Of a stretch of DNA of 64,000 bases, positions 17,346-26,894 are shown piece by piece. The notes under the pieces were generated by a model. The model had not been told where the DNA came from and made no database searches. It saw only the letters and a list, made by a program, of their open reading frames with translations. This stretch comes from Gammaproteobacteria bacterium (lineage in GTDB: Bacteria; Pseudomonadota; Gammaproteobacteria; Steroidobacterales; Rariloculaceae). Each line of letters begins with the position of its first letter. Position 1 is the first letter of the stretch. Made by a program: the position numbers and the translations under genes. The stretch spans positions 1 through 64,000 of the forward strand of contig JAJEGN010000008.1 of the NCBI GenBank assembly GCA_022819855.1. The letters run 5' to 3'.

Positions 17346-17586
17346 GATGAGCGCCCCTGACTATAGTGCTACGCGTGAGTATCTGTCACGACCATTCCGA
17401 TTGCCAATACGGAGCAGACATGTCCCCTGACAGCCGGCGGCAAGAGTCCGTCATGGCGCATGGACCGGCCAGGCTGTTTGCCGCACCGTGCCATGCGACA
17501 TTTGCCCCGGACCGCCATAACGGCATCGCGAACGACACGCCTGCCATCCGCGCCGTGTCGTCCGATCGCACAGGAGTAGCCAGACC

Positions 17587-18303
17587 ATGCATCGCCTCAA
17601 GCAGCTTTCGATCGGCACAGCCTGTCTCGGGCTTGCCCTCGGCGCGTGCGAGTCGCCGACCCCGACACCGGCGTCCGACGCGGAATCCCTCACCAATCCG
17701 GAGACTGCCGAGGTGAATGTCCCACGCGAACTCGACCTCGAACTCAACCCTTTGCCCGGCAAGGAAGCCGAGGTACCGCAGTTGACGCGGGCACAGGTCG
17801 TGCGGCTCGAAACGACGGCCGGCGACGTGACGATAGAGGTCTATCCGGAAGCCGCGCCGAACGCCGCCCAGCGCTTCGTCGAACTCGTCGAGTCCGGTTT
17901 CTATGACGACATCCCGATATCGCGGGTCGTGCCCGGTTTCGTCGCGCAGTTCGGCATCAACTGGCGTGATCCTCACCGATCCTGGCAGAACCGGAACTTC
18001 GACGACGACCCGACATTGTTCGCGCTCGAGCGCGGCACGCTCGCATTCGCCAAGGCGGGTCCGAACACGAACTCGACGCAGGTCTTCATCAACTACATGG
18101 AGAACAATCGGCTGGCCGACCCGCAGTACAACTTCACCGTGTTCGGCAAGGTCGTCGACGGCATGGGCGCCGTGGAAAACTTCCTGCAGGTCGGCGACCC
18201 GACCGGCGGGCTGAACCAGACGCGCCTGTGGGACAACGGCGACACCTATCTCGAATCGCTCGAAATCCAGCCGACGATGATCGTGAGCGCGACCGTGCTC
18301 TGA
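17587..18303 (+). CDS. Cyclophilin-type peptidyl-prolyl isomerase lipoprotein
   Basis: The signal sequence ends in lipobox LGAC (Cys near residue 20), followed by a Thr/Pro-rich linker. The cyclophilin domain begins near residue 80: VRLETTAGDVTIEVYPEAAP, FVELVESGFYDDIPISRVVPGFVAQFG, LAFAKAGPNTNSTQVFINY and FTVFGKVVDGMGAVENF. The order and the R/F/Q residues in SRVVPGFVAQFG and STQVFI match active cyclophilins. A role in folding of envelope proteins is inferred. AGGAG lies about ten bases before the ATG. The gene is monocistronic and converges with the PepSY gene. Confidence 0.93.
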   Translation: MHRLKQLSIGTACLGLALGACESPTPTPASDAESLTNPETAEVNVPRELDLELNPLPGKEAEVPQLTRAQVVRLETTAGDVTIEVYPEAAPNAAQRFVELVESGFYDDIPISRVVPGFVAQFGINWRDPHRSWQNRNFDDDPTLFALERGTLAFAKAGPNTNSTQVFINYMENNRLADPQYNFTVFGKVVDGMGAVENFLQVGDPTGGLNQTRLWDNGDTYLESLEIQPTMIVSATVL

Positions 18304-18439
18304 ACCTGATCGGCCCTGACCGGCCGCCGCGTGCAACCCAGCACGGGCACTGACCGCCGCCGAGCCCGCCCCATCCGGACGGCTGAACGGGATCGAGCGC
18401 TGATCGGCAGCCGTCCCGCCGAAGGTCGGCCCCGGTACC

Positions 18440-19405
18440 TCAATCCGGTTGTTCGCTTCGCCCCCGGCCGTTCACGCGTCGCCTCCAGACAATGAAGCCC
18501 GTAATGAACATCGCCGCCGGTATCAGGCCGATGAGTACCCAGAAGGTGCGCACTCCGAGTCCGCCGAAACGCCCGAAGTGCAGATCGATGAGCAACAGCA
18601 GCGCGCGCTCCCCGGGACGCTCGAAGTCCGTCGGATCCGTGTCGAGCGAGTTCATGACCCACTCGAAGGGCGTCGGGAACGCGAAATAGACGGCCGTCAG
18701 CGCCCAGACGAACAACATCGCGAACGCCCAGAAGCCGAGCGCGCTGTGCAGTTGCCAGGTCAACGGTTTGGACTTCCGCGCCGGCCGGACGACCATGCTG
18801 CCGAGCCAGCGTCCTTTCCCGGGCCACCACAGTACCGCCCCCGTCAGCACGATGACGAGCACGAGCGCCCCGCCGATCCCGTTGATGGTCCGCCCCACCT
18901 GCCCGGCGAGCAGATTGTCGTGCAGGTCGACGAACCATTCCATGACCTGCATCGGGGGCGGAAAGGTGTCGCCCATGTCGACGCCCTTGAACTGATCGAA
19001 CTGCCGCGACGATTCCTCGCCGTCGCGAAGGAGCCTCACATAGACCGGCTCATTCGGGCGCCGCTGGGGCTCGACGATCGAGAGAATCTCATAGTCCGCG
19101 TATACGCGCTCGACCGCTTCGGCCAGACCCTCGCCCGCCAGCGGGATGCCGACGGCCTCGGGCACGGTACGAGGCACGAGCCACATGCCGACCTCGCGCC
19201 GGAAGACAACGGCGCTGCCGCTGACGCTCACGACGATGATGTAGATGCCGATCGTGATCGCGAGCCATAGATGGACCTGCAGCAGCGCCTTGCGGAACCC
19301 GAGCAACTGGGGCCTGTGGACCCAGCGCTGCCAGGCGGACCTGTTCGGTGGCTTCAGGTCCGTACTGTCGCGATTCGGGCCGGAGCGTTCGGGCGGGTTG
19401 TCCAT
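18440..19405 (-). CDS. PepSY-associated TM-helix (iron-reductase-like) membrane protein
   Basis: Four transmembrane segments with flanking histidines are visible: QVHLWLAITIGIYIIVVSVSG, VDLHDNLLAGQVGRTINGIGG leading into LVLVIVLTGAVLWWPG, WQLHSALGFWAFAMLFVWALT, and FWVLIGLIPAAMFITGFIVWRRR. A periplasmic loop with a PepSY-like segment lies between helices 1 and 2. These are hallmarks of the PepSY_TM family, linked to siderophore-iron reduction or assembly in the inner membrane. The start at 19405 gives the family length (~321 residues); the frame is open further upstream without homology. Confidence 0.86.
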   Translation of the reverse strand: MDNPPERSGPNRDSTDLKPPNRSAWQRWVHRPQLLGFRKALLQVHLWLAITIGIYIIVVSVSGSAVVFRREVGMWLVPRTVPEAVGIPLAGEGLAEAVERVYADYEILSIVEPQRRPNEPVYVRLLRDGEESSRQFDQFKGVDMGDTFPPPMQVMEWFVDLHDNLLAGQVGRTINGIGGALVLVIVLTGAVLWWPGKGRWLGSMVVRPARKSKPLTWQLHSALGFWAFAMLFVWALTAVYFAFPTPFEWVMNSLDTDPTDFERPGERALLLLIDLHFGRFGGLGVRTFWVLIGLIPAAMFITGFIVWRRRVNGRGRSEQPD

Positions 19406-19701
19406 CACCTGGCGGTACTCAACAAGTGCTGCGACGCGACCGGGCCGTACCCTCAAGGTCGACCGCACCGCGTATCGGCAGGCAGGGAGTGTAATCAAGC
19501 ACAAACGCCTTCGCCATTCGGCTGAGATGTCCTCCGGCGCGACGAAGTCCGCCATCTCGGGCAATTCGCCGAAGCCCGGCGATCCGACGCCTGATCGGGC
19601 GTGACAACGCGATCCGACGAGGTTCCTGCGACTGACTGCGAGGCGGCGCCGGTCGGACGTTTCGAATAAGCCCAGCAACCTTTCGTGGTAGGATCGGTGG
19701 C

Positions 19702-20343
19702 GTGGGAACTCCAGTGCGTCGTGCAGGGCGCCGCAATCGCGGTGCGCCTTCGTCCGTGCGTGCAGCGCGAGTGCTGCTTGCAGTATTGGCAACGCTGGTC
19801 GTCGCCGGTTGCGCGAATTCGCCGCCGGTCAGCGTCGAGAACATCTGCCTGATCTTCGACGACAAACGGCGCTGGTACCGGGCCGCGAAGTCGTCCGAAA
19901 ACCGCTGGGGCACGCCGATTCATGTGCAGATGGCCATCATCCGCCAGGAATCCACGTTCCAGTTCGATGCCAGGCCGCCGCGCACGAAGTTGCTCGGCTT
20001 CATCCCGTGGCGCAGACCGTCGGACGCCTACGGCTACGCTCAGGCGCTCGAGAGCACCTGGCAGCAGTACCGGGACGAGACGGGCCGCCGCTTCGCCGAC
20101 CGTGACGATTTCCGCGCGGCCATCGACTTTGTCGGCTGGTACACCGACAAGTCGCAGAAGATCGCGGGTATCTCGAAGTGGGACCCCTACAACCAATACC
20201 TTGCCTACCACGAGGGACCGGGCGGCTGGAGCCGCAACACCCACGCAGGCAAGGGCTGGCTGCTCGACGTCGCTCGCCGCGTCGACTACAAGGCGAAGGA
20301 ATGGGGCGCGCAGCTCCGCGGCTGCGAGGGCGAACTCGGCTGA
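19702..20343 (+). CDS. Lytic transglycosylase-like lipoprotein
   Basis: A GTG at 19702 begins an N terminus with a lipoprotein signal (VLLAVLATLVVAGC). The SLT-type core follows: WGTPIHVQMAIIRQESTFQ, with the probable catalytic Glu in RQES, then AYGYAQALESTWQQYRDETG, then DFVGWYTDKS, and finally PYNQYLAYHEGPGGW. This matches short single-domain murein transglycosylases anchored in the outer membrane. The product is 213 residues. The start codon is uncertain because no strong ribosome-binding site is seen. Confidence 0.88.
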   Translation: MGTPVRRAGRRNRGAPSSVRAARVLLAVLATLVVAGCANSPPVSVENICLIFDDKRRWYRAAKSSENRWGTPIHVQMAIIRQESTFQFDARPPRTKLLGFIPWRRPSDAYGYAQALESTWQQYRDETGRRFADRDDFRAAIDFVGWYTDKSQKIAGISKWDPYNQYLAYHEGPGGWSRNTHAGKGWLLDVARRVDYKAKEWGAQLRGCEGELG

Positions 20344-20412
20344 GGCCGGATCCGCCGGTTCAGTCTACGGGTCCGGTTCTGCCCGCGGCTTCAGTTCGGT
20401 CCGGGGGTCTGC

Positions 20413-21276
20413 TCAGCCCTCAAGACCCAGTTCCGCAGCCAGCAGCGCCTCGATCTCGGCGCTGACCTCGATGTCCGATTCGCCGAGCGTGACGCCGGTC
20501 TGCGCGCCGGTCTGAATCCACCACTCCAGGATCTGCACCTGCCCGGGCGTTAGCGGCGTGTTGCCTTCCGCCGGCATGAACGCTTCGTCCTCGGGCGGCA
20601 GCGTGATGCGGTTCATGAGTTCGCTGAACTGGGGGTTGCCGACTGAAATCGTGCCGCCCGTCTCGCCGCCGCGCATGAGCGCTGCGTGGGTCGTCATGTC
20701 GAGATCGGCCTCGGTCGTGTCCGTGCCGTGGCAGTCCGTACAGCGCTGCCGCAGGATCGGCGCGACGATATCGAGAAACGGATCGGCCATCGCGATGTCG
20801 GTGATGGGCGGACGCCTCGGCCCGAGGCCCGCGAGCGAGCGGACGGGTTGCGGCGCATACTCGACAAGATACGTCGAACCGTGGGTCAGATTGCCGCCGT
20901 AGTGGCCGGTGATCAGCACGAGCAACAGCGCCAGCAGCGATGCCGGAAAGTACACCGGCGCGTAGTTCGACGCAAACTTGCTGAGCCGGAGTATCGCAAC
21001 GACGGCGATCAGCACGCCGAGCGCCGTACCGAAGGTCCGGTGCTGCACGCCGGACGCGCTGCCGAAGCTGCCCTCGGCGAAATGGAAATAGCCGAGCACG
21101 ACCGTAACGACCGCCGTGACTGCGGCCGCACCCCACAGAAACGGCGAAGCCGCCTCCAGATGCCGGTACTTCTCGCGCCGCGCCAGCGCTTCGAGCACGA
21201 CGATCGCAATGATGATGCCGATCGGCACATGCAGGACGAGCACATGAAAACGGCCAAGGAAATAGATGAAACTCAT
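20413..21276 (-). CDS. Membrane protein with C-terminal cytochrome c (CxxCH) domain
   Basis: The N-terminal half has four hydrophobic helices with paired histidines (FHVLVLHVPIGIIIAIVVLE, LLLVLITGHYGG), as in DUF2231-like heme-associated domains. The C-terminal half is a planctomycete-type cytochrome c module: PILRQRCTDCHGTDTTEADL with a CTDCH heme site, ALMRGGETGG, ITLPPEDEAFMPAEGNTPLT (Met ligand) and ILEWWIQTGA. It probably passes electrons at the inner membrane. It may serve the PQQ dehydrogenase encoded just beyond it on the same strand. Confidence 0.86.
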   Translation of the reverse strand: MSFIYFLGRFHVLVLHVPIGIIIAIVVLEALARREKYRHLEAASPFLWGAAAVTAVVTVVLGYFHFAEGSFGSASGVQHRTFGTALGVLIAVVAILRLSKFASNYAPVYFPASLLALLLVLITGHYGGNLTHGSTYLVEYAPQPVRSLAGLGPRRPPITDIAMADPFLDIVAPILRQRCTDCHGTDTTEADLDMTTHAALMRGGETGGTISVGNPQFSELMNRITLPPEDEAFMPAEGNTPLTPGQVQILEWWIQTGAQTGVTLGESDIEVSAEIEALLAAELGLEG

Positions 21277-21495
21277 GCGGCGCTATCCTTCACGTGTTGT
21301 TGTCGGATGTGGACGCTAACGCCCCCACGGACCGGGCTCGACGCAGGTCCCGCAAGACTTTAGTTTGCGCATCGCGACAAATCAAACCCGCCGCCCGGCC
21401 CCGCTGTTAGCGAGCGGCCGAACTCCGAATCGAAGCTGACCGGCGCTTTCGCGAAGCGATCTTCGGTTCCACGCGGTGCGGCTTTCGCCCAGTTT

Positions 21496-23511
21496 CTACG
21501 GCAGACTCAGGGCGATCCACTCCGGAGCGACCTCTCTGCCGCCGACGGCAACGACGATGTACTGCCTGCCTTCGTGCATGTAGGTCATCGGCGCACCGGT
21601 CGTGCCGGCCGGCAGATCGATCTCGGCGACGATTTCACCGGTCGCCTTGTCCCAGGCGCGGAAGATCGGTTCCCCGTAGCTCGGCGCGGTCTCGAGCGGC
21701 TGGCCGGGCTGGATGCGACCGGCGACGATCATCGCGTCGGAACCTTCGCCTGCGAAGAGCAGCGTCCTGGTCAGTAGCGGCGCCGGACGTCCCGGATTGC
21801 CCAGCGGACCGAGGTTCAGATGGCGGATCGCCGGATGATCGGTCGGCCCCTGCCCGTTCGGCTCCTGCCAGAGAATCTCGCCGGCACTCATGTCATATGC
21901 CGTGATGCGCCCGTACGGAGGCTTGAACAAAGGCAGCCCCTGCGGTCCGCCCATCCACAGCCGCGTTCCCTTGACGTAGCGCAGGTTCGTGAAGTCGGGA
22001 TCGCCGGGTTCGATGTCGGCCACGAACGGACCGGTTTCCGAAGGCACATAGAAGCGTTGCGTCTCGGGATCGAACGCCGCGCCGTGCCAGTTGGCGCCGC
22101 CCTGCGAGCCCGGCAACTGGATCGTGCCAAGATTGCCGCCCGGACCGTCGTCGCGGATCGTCGGCGGCGTGAACAAGGGTCCGATCGTGTAGCGCGACAC
22201 GATTTCAACGGCCTCCGCGCGCAGCTCCGGCGTGAAATCGATCAGGTTGTCGATCATGGAGCCCTGCAGATCGAACGGCGGCGGTTTCGTGGGAAACGGC
22301 TGCGTCGCCGCGGTGACCTCGCCCGGCACGTCCGACTGCGGTACGGGCCGGTCTTCGATCGGCCAGACCGGTTCGCCGGTCACGCGGTCGAGCACGTAGA
22401 CGAACGCCTGCTTCGTGACCACGGCGACCGCATCGATGTCGCGGCCGTCGACGGTGATGTCCATGAGCACCGGCGCGGCCGGAAGATCGTAGTCCCAGAG
22501 GGGATGGCGGATCGTCTGAAAGTGCCAGAGCCGCTCGCCGGTTTCCGCCTCGACCGCAACGATGGCCTGGGCGTAGAGGTTGTCGCCGGGACGGTGGCCG
22601 CCGTACATGTCGCTGGTCGGCGAGGACATCGGCATGTAGAGAATGCCCCGCTCCTCGTCCGCGCTGAAGATCGACCACACCGAACCGTGGCCCGTGTACT
22701 CCCAGGAACCGTCTTCCCAGGTCTCGACGCCGAATTCGCCGGCCTGCGGGATGACGTTGAAGACCCAGCGCAACTCGCCCGTACGCACGTCGTAGGCACG
22801 GGTGTCGCCGCGGGGCGCTTCCATCGCGGCGAACGTGTCGTTGGTCGTATGGCCGACCACGACGACATCGCGTGCGACGAACGGAATACCGCTCCAGGTA
22901 TGTAAGAGCCCACCCGGAAGGGCGTCGCTAAGGTTCACGCGCCCACCGTCGCCGAAGTCCCGGATGCGTTCGCCGGTCGCGGGATCGAGCGCCATGAGGT
23001 ACTCGCCGCGCTGCAGGAGGATGCGCGCTTCGTCTCCCTCGCCCCACCAGGAGACGCCGCGCGTACCCGTGCCGCGGTAGCCCCCGGCGCCGCCCTCGAA
23101 GGGCGCCTCGACCCAGATCGTCTCGCCCGTACCGGCATCGAACGCTTCGACGAAGCCGATCGAGTTCGGTGCGTAGAGCACACCGTCGATCATGATCGGC
23201 GTCGCCCGGAAGCTGTTGCCGTAGCGCAGGTCCGGCGCCTGGTCGAGAATCGATGCATCGACGGGCGGGCGCCGCCAGGCGATCTGCAACTGCGCAGCGT
23301 TGTCGCGATCGATCTGATCGAGCGCGGAGTATTTCGTGGCGCCGCTATCGCCGTTATAGAAACGCCATTCGCCACCGACTGCGCCGTGCTGAGCCTGTGC
23401 GGCAGGGACCGCGAGCAACGCCGCCAGCGTTGCAAGCACCGTCCTCGCGTGGCGCTGCGCTGTCGCCACACCGCCTTTTGCCGTTGCTCGAGTCGTCGTT
23501 CGTCTCGCCAT
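21496..23511 (-). CDS. PQQ-dependent dehydrogenase (eight-bladed quinoprotein)
   Basis: The ~671-residue product has a signal peptide (TLAALLAVPAAQAQ). Repeated tryptophan-docking blades follow: EWRFYNGDSGATKYSALDQI, VEAFDAGTGETIW, LMALDPATGERIRDFG, VWSIFSADEERGILYMP, WHFQTIRHPLWDYDLPAAPV, VYVLDRVTGEPVWPIE, ANWHGAAFDPETQRFYV, FRAWDKATGEIVAEIDLP. WDYD is the typical catalytic/PQQ region of membrane glucose/quinate-dehydrogenase-like quinoproteins. It oxidises an alcohol or sugar in the periplasm; the substrate is unknown. A start at 23511 is favoured; the frame runs 273 bp further upstream without homology. Confidence 0.92.
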   Translation of the reverse strand: MARRTTTRATAKGGVATAQRHARTVLATLAALLAVPAAQAQHGAVGGEWRFYNGDSGATKYSALDQIDRDNAAQLQIAWRRPPVDASILDQAPDLRYGNSFRATPIMIDGVLYAPNSIGFVEAFDAGTGETIWVEAPFEGGAGGYRGTGTRGVSWWGEGDEARILLQRGEYLMALDPATGERIRDFGDGGRVNLSDALPGGLLHTWSGIPFVARDVVVVGHTTNDTFAAMEAPRGDTRAYDVRTGELRWVFNVIPQAGEFGVETWEDGSWEYTGHGSVWSIFSADEERGILYMPMSSPTSDMYGGHRPGDNLYAQAIVAVEAETGERLWHFQTIRHPLWDYDLPAAPVLMDITVDGRDIDAVAVVTKQAFVYVLDRVTGEPVWPIEDRPVPQSDVPGEVTAATQPFPTKPPPFDLQGSMIDNLIDFTPELRAEAVEIVSRYTIGPLFTPPTIRDDGPGGNLGTIQLPGSQGGANWHGAAFDPETQRFYVPSETGPFVADIEPGDPDFTNLRYVKGTRLWMGGPQGLPLFKPPYGRITAYDMSAGEILWQEPNGQGPTDHPAIRHLNLGPLGNPGRPAPLLTRTLLFAGEGSDAMIVAGRIQPGQPLETAPSYGEPIFRAWDKATGEIVAEIDLPAGTTGAPMTYMHEGRQYIVVAVGGREVAPEWIALSLP

Positions 23512-23662
23512 CGTTCGTTCCGTTGTCCTCTGCCCTGCGGCCTTCCATCCCAGCGGCGCCCGCTCCCGGATCAGCGATCCTCGCGCCGTTTGCCGCGCCG
23601 TCATGCCAATCGGCGCCGAGCTTGTTCGACCCGCGCCATTGGCTTTGCGCCCGCAGTATATG

Positions 23663-24745
23663 TCAGGGCCAGACGCTTGCGGGTACGAGCACTTCGCCCT
23701 CGAAGATCTTGCGCGCCGTCCGCACGATCCCGGCCGACTCGATCGTGAGCGCGCCGCCCTCATCCGATGTCGCGAGGCGTACATCGAGCACGCCGGACGG
23801 ATGCTCGATGACGCAGCGGCCTTCGCTCACCGCAGCCGGGTCTGCGAGCGGACTGGCCACCGTCCCCGGCGTCAGCGCGCACGCGGCGACGCAGATCCCT
23901 CCCGTGACCGCATGTGCAGCGTGCAGCGTATCCGGCGTGAAGTAGCGCGAGCTGATCAGCCCGCCGGACCGCGGCCGTGCGAGCAGCGCGACTTTCGGTA
24001 CGACCTTGTCGCGGACGTCCCCGAGCCCCATGCGGCGGCCCGCCTCCCGTCTGATCTGTTCGATCGTGGCCATGAGCCCACTGTCTGCCGCCAACCCAGC
24101 GGTTTCGTAGCCGGTGCGTCCGAAATCCGCTGCCGCGATCATGACCATCGGCATCGCAACGTCGATGCACGTAACGGCAATCCCCTTGATGGTTTCGCTG
24201 GAGTGTCCGGTAGGGAACATCGAGCCGCACTTCGCGCCGACGATGTCGACGAACTCGAGCCGGACCGGCGCCGCGGACCCCGGCACGCCGTCGATCGCGT
24301 GGTCGCCGTCGTAACTGACTTGTCCACCGGGGGTCTGCACGATGGCACGGATGCGTGCGCCCGTGTTGACGTTGTGGATCGTGACCGTGGTCTCGGGATC
24401 GCCGCCCCGGACCAGGCCGCGCTCGACGGCGAACGGCCCGACGCCGGCGAGCATGTTGCCGCAGGACGGCTCCGTGTCGACGATCGGCCTGTCGATCGCG
24501 ACCTGCGCGAACAGGTAGTCGACGTCGACACCGGAATGTGCCGACGGGCCGACTATCGCAACCTTGCTCGTCAACGAGTCCGCCCCGCCAATGCCGTCGA
24601 TCTGCCGTGCGTCGGACGAGCCCATGACCGCCAGGAGAACGCGATCGCGCGTCCGCACATCGGCCGGCAGGTCAGTGGCGAGGAAATAGGGGCCCCGCGA
24701 CGTGCCGCCGCGCATGAAGAGGCAGGGTATCGCGCGCTGCGTCAT
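23663..24745 (-). CDS. PrpF-family isomerase, 4-oxalomesaconate tautomerase (GalD/LigU)-like
   Basis: The 360-residue product carries the PrpF/GalD signature segments: IPCLFMRGGTSRGPYFLATD, AVMGSSDARQIDGIGGADSL, TSKVAIVGPS, DVDYLFAQVAID, EPSCGNMLAGVGPFAVERGL, CGSMFPTGHSSE, VTCIDVAMPMV and GLVRTARK-like IVRTARKIFEG. Cys in SCGNM and in the later VTCID region are candidate acid/base residues. GalD converts 4-oxalomesaconate between keto and enol forms in gallate catabolism; LigU acts in protocatechuate 4,5-cleavage. The LigJ-like gene at 33573 supports this reading. A 2-methylaconitate or aconitate isomerase role is the alternative, given the adjacent tricarboxylate transporter. Confidence 0.85.
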   Translation of the reverse strand: MTQRAIPCLFMRGGTSRGPYFLATDLPADVRTRDRVLLAVMGSSDARQIDGIGGADSLTSKVAIVGPSAHSGVDVDYLFAQVAIDRPIVDTEPSCGNMLAGVGPFAVERGLVRGGDPETTVTIHNVNTGARIRAIVQTPGGQVSYDGDHAIDGVPGSAAPVRLEFVDIVGAKCGSMFPTGHSSETIKGIAVTCIDVAMPMVMIAAADFGRTGYETAGLAADSGLMATIEQIRREAGRRMGLGDVRDKVVPKVALLARPRSGGLISSRYFTPDTLHAAHAVTGGICVAACALTPGTVASPLADPAAVSEGRCVIEHPSGVLDVRLATSDEGGALTIESAGIVRTARKIFEGEVLVPASVWP

Positions 24746-24842
24746 CGCCGTTCCGCGATCGGCATCCCGATCGTCCCGGATCCCGACCATGCCGGCTTGA
24801 CAGCTTGACCGGACTCGGCGCTCAACGGTTGCCACACCGGGA

Positions 24843-26894
24843 TCACAGCACCGATCCCCACCAGACCTGCACCAGGCCACGCGGCAGTTCGACGACGAGC
24901 AGGCTCTCGACGGCCAGGAATCCGAGCGATGCAGCGGCCGCAAGCAGCACGGCCCTGACGATTCCCGCCCCGGCCCTGAGCCTCAGAAACAGCGCGAGCC
25001 AGAGCGCCGACGCGATCACGAAACCGGCGAGCGCGGTCGCCGCGACGAACCCGGCGATCCATGCGAACTGGGCCGAAATCGTGCTCCCCGCAGCGGTCCC
25101 GGACGCTTGCTCGGCATCGAAATTGAGCTTGCTGCCGGGACCGCCGAACGCAAGCAGGCCGCCGATCGCAAGGCAGGCAAGCAGCGTCGCGATCCCGATG
25201 ATTACCGGAAACATCCACGCGAGGGGCGAGCGTTGCAGGCTGCTGGCGACCGCATAGGCGACAATCGCGGCGACGAGCGCGACGAAGACGAGTTGCGGAC
25301 GAGGATCGACCGGCGCGCCGGAGCCGTTCGCGGCGCCGGCGGCGCGAATCGCCGCGGCTCCGCCCGCTGCGCCTGTCCCGCCCGCAGCACCGTCCCCGCT
25401 CACGTTGCCGTCGGCCAAAACCGTCGCCGGGCCGCGCCGCGCCTGGCGCGCACCGAGAAATATGGAGACGACCGTAATCGCGAGAATGATCAGCACGCCC
25501 GGCCGGAGCAGCATTTGCCAGCCGTAGAACTGCGCGGCCAGATTCAGGTAGCCCTCCGCCTGCGGCGCAAGCACGAAACCGATCAGAAACGCCGGACGCG
25601 ACCAGGCGAACCGCTTGAGCACGACGCCGATCGCGCCGATGCCGAGCAAGGCGGCGAGGTCCATGAGATCGCGCGTCGCCTGGAAAGCGGCGAAGCTGAT
25701 CGCGACGATCATGAATGGCGCAAGGTAGTTGAACGGCAGCGTCGTGAGGCGGGCGATCGGCCGGGCGAGCACGATGCAGAGCCCGGCGCCGAGCACGTTC
25801 GCAAGCGCGAGCGACCAGACGATCGTGTACGTGAGGTCGAGATCGCTCGACACCATCGCGGGTCCCGCCTCGATCCCGAGCAGCACCATGCCGCCGAGGA
25901 ACACCGCCATGGCGCCCGATCCCGGGATTCCGAACAACAGCGTCGGCATCAGGCCGCCGCCCTCCTTGGCATTGTTGGCCGACTCCGGCGCCAGCACGCC
26001 GCGGATGTCGCCCTTGCCGAAGCGCGACTTGTCCTTCGCGACCTGCACGACGTGGCCGTAGGCGATCCAGTCGACGACCGTACCGCCGAGCCCGGGAATC
26101 GCGCCGATGATCGTGCCGAGCGCGGAGCAGCGCAGGCAGAGCGCCCAGTGCCTGACGAGATCGCGCAGCCCGTTGGCCCAGCTTCCCGTGAGCCGCCCGC
26201 CGCTCGCGATCGGACGGCCCTTGCGCAGCAGGTCGATGATTTCGGGAAACGCGAAGAGCCCGATGCCGACGACGACGAGCGGCAAACCGTCGTAGAGATA
26301 ATCGATCCCGAACGTGATGCGGAACTCGCCGGTCGCGGGCGCTGCGCCGATCGACCCGATCGTCATGCCGAGTCCCGCGGCGGCAAGCCCCTTCCACAGA
26401 CCGCTGCCCGACAGCACACCGACCATCGAGAGACCGAGCACAGCGAGCATGAAGAGTTCGGCCGAGCCGAACGTCAGGATCAGCGGCCGTGCGATCTGCA
26501 CGAAGAACGTGAGGATCAGGGCGCCGACGAGACCGCCGCAGAGCGACGCACCGAACGCCGCCGCAAGCGCCCGCGCGGCCTCGCCCTGCTGGGACAGCGG
26601 AAAGCCGTCGAGCACGGTCGCCTGGCTCGCGCTCGATCCCGGGATGCCCATGAGCACGGACGTGAAGGTATCCGATGTCGGGATGACCGCGACGAGGCCG
26701 ATCAGCATCGCGAGCGCGGACACGGTGTCCATGCCGTACAGGAACGGCATGAGCAGCGACAGGCCCGCGATGCCGCCGAGACCGGGAAAGACGCCGACCG
26801 TCAGGCCGAGCACGACCCCGACGCCGAGAAAAAGTACGTGCTCGACCGTCGCGAGATTGGCGATTGCGGCGGTCAGCGCCTCGAGCAAGATCAA
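24843..26894 (-). CDS. Tripartite tricarboxylate transporter, TctA-TctB fusion
   Basis: Residues 1 to about 490 are TctA: VGVFPGLGGIAGLSLLMPF, MGIPGSSASQATVLDGFPL, AAALGASLCGGLVGALIL-like helices, AIPGLGGTVVDWIAYGHVVQ, FGKGDIRGVLAPESANNAK and LFGIPGSGAMAVFLGGMVL. A Gly/Ala-rich linker leads to a C-terminal part with four helices (QLVFVALVAAIVAYAVAS, FVIASALWLALFLRL and others) typical of TctB, which is normally a separate ~150-residue protein. The total is 683 residues. The start is a TTG overlapping the tctC stop (TTGA), implying translational coupling with the binding protein. Confidence 0.88.
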   Translation of the reverse strand: MILLEALTAAIANLATVEHVLFLGVGVVLGLTVGVFPGLGGIAGLSLLMPFLYGMDTVSALAMLIGLVAVIPTSDTFTSVLMGIPGSSASQATVLDGFPLSQQGEAARALAAAFGASLCGGLVGALILTFFVQIARPLILTFGSAELFMLAVLGLSMVGVLSGSGLWKGLAAAGLGMTIGSIGAAPATGEFRITFGIDYLYDGLPLVVVGIGLFAFPEIIDLLRKGRPIASGGRLTGSWANGLRDLVRHWALCLRCSALGTIIGAIPGLGGTVVDWIAYGHVVQVAKDKSRFGKGDIRGVLAPESANNAKEGGGLMPTLLFGIPGSGAMAVFLGGMVLLGIEAGPAMVSSDLDLTYTIVWSLALANVLGAGLCIVLARPIARLTTLPFNYLAPFMIVAISFAAFQATRDLMDLAALLGIGAIGVVLKRFAWSRPAFLIGFVLAPQAEGYLNLAAQFYGWQMLLRPGVLIILAITVVSIFLGARQARRGPATVLADGNVSGDGAAGGTGAAGGAAAIRAAGAANGSGAPVDPRPQLVFVALVAAIVAYAVASSLQRSPLAWMFPVIIGIATLLACLAIGGLLAFGGPGSKLNFDAEQASGTAAGSTISAQFAWIAGFVAATALAGFVIASALWLALFLRLRAGAGIVRAVLLAAAASLGFLAVESLLVVELPRGLVQVWWGSVL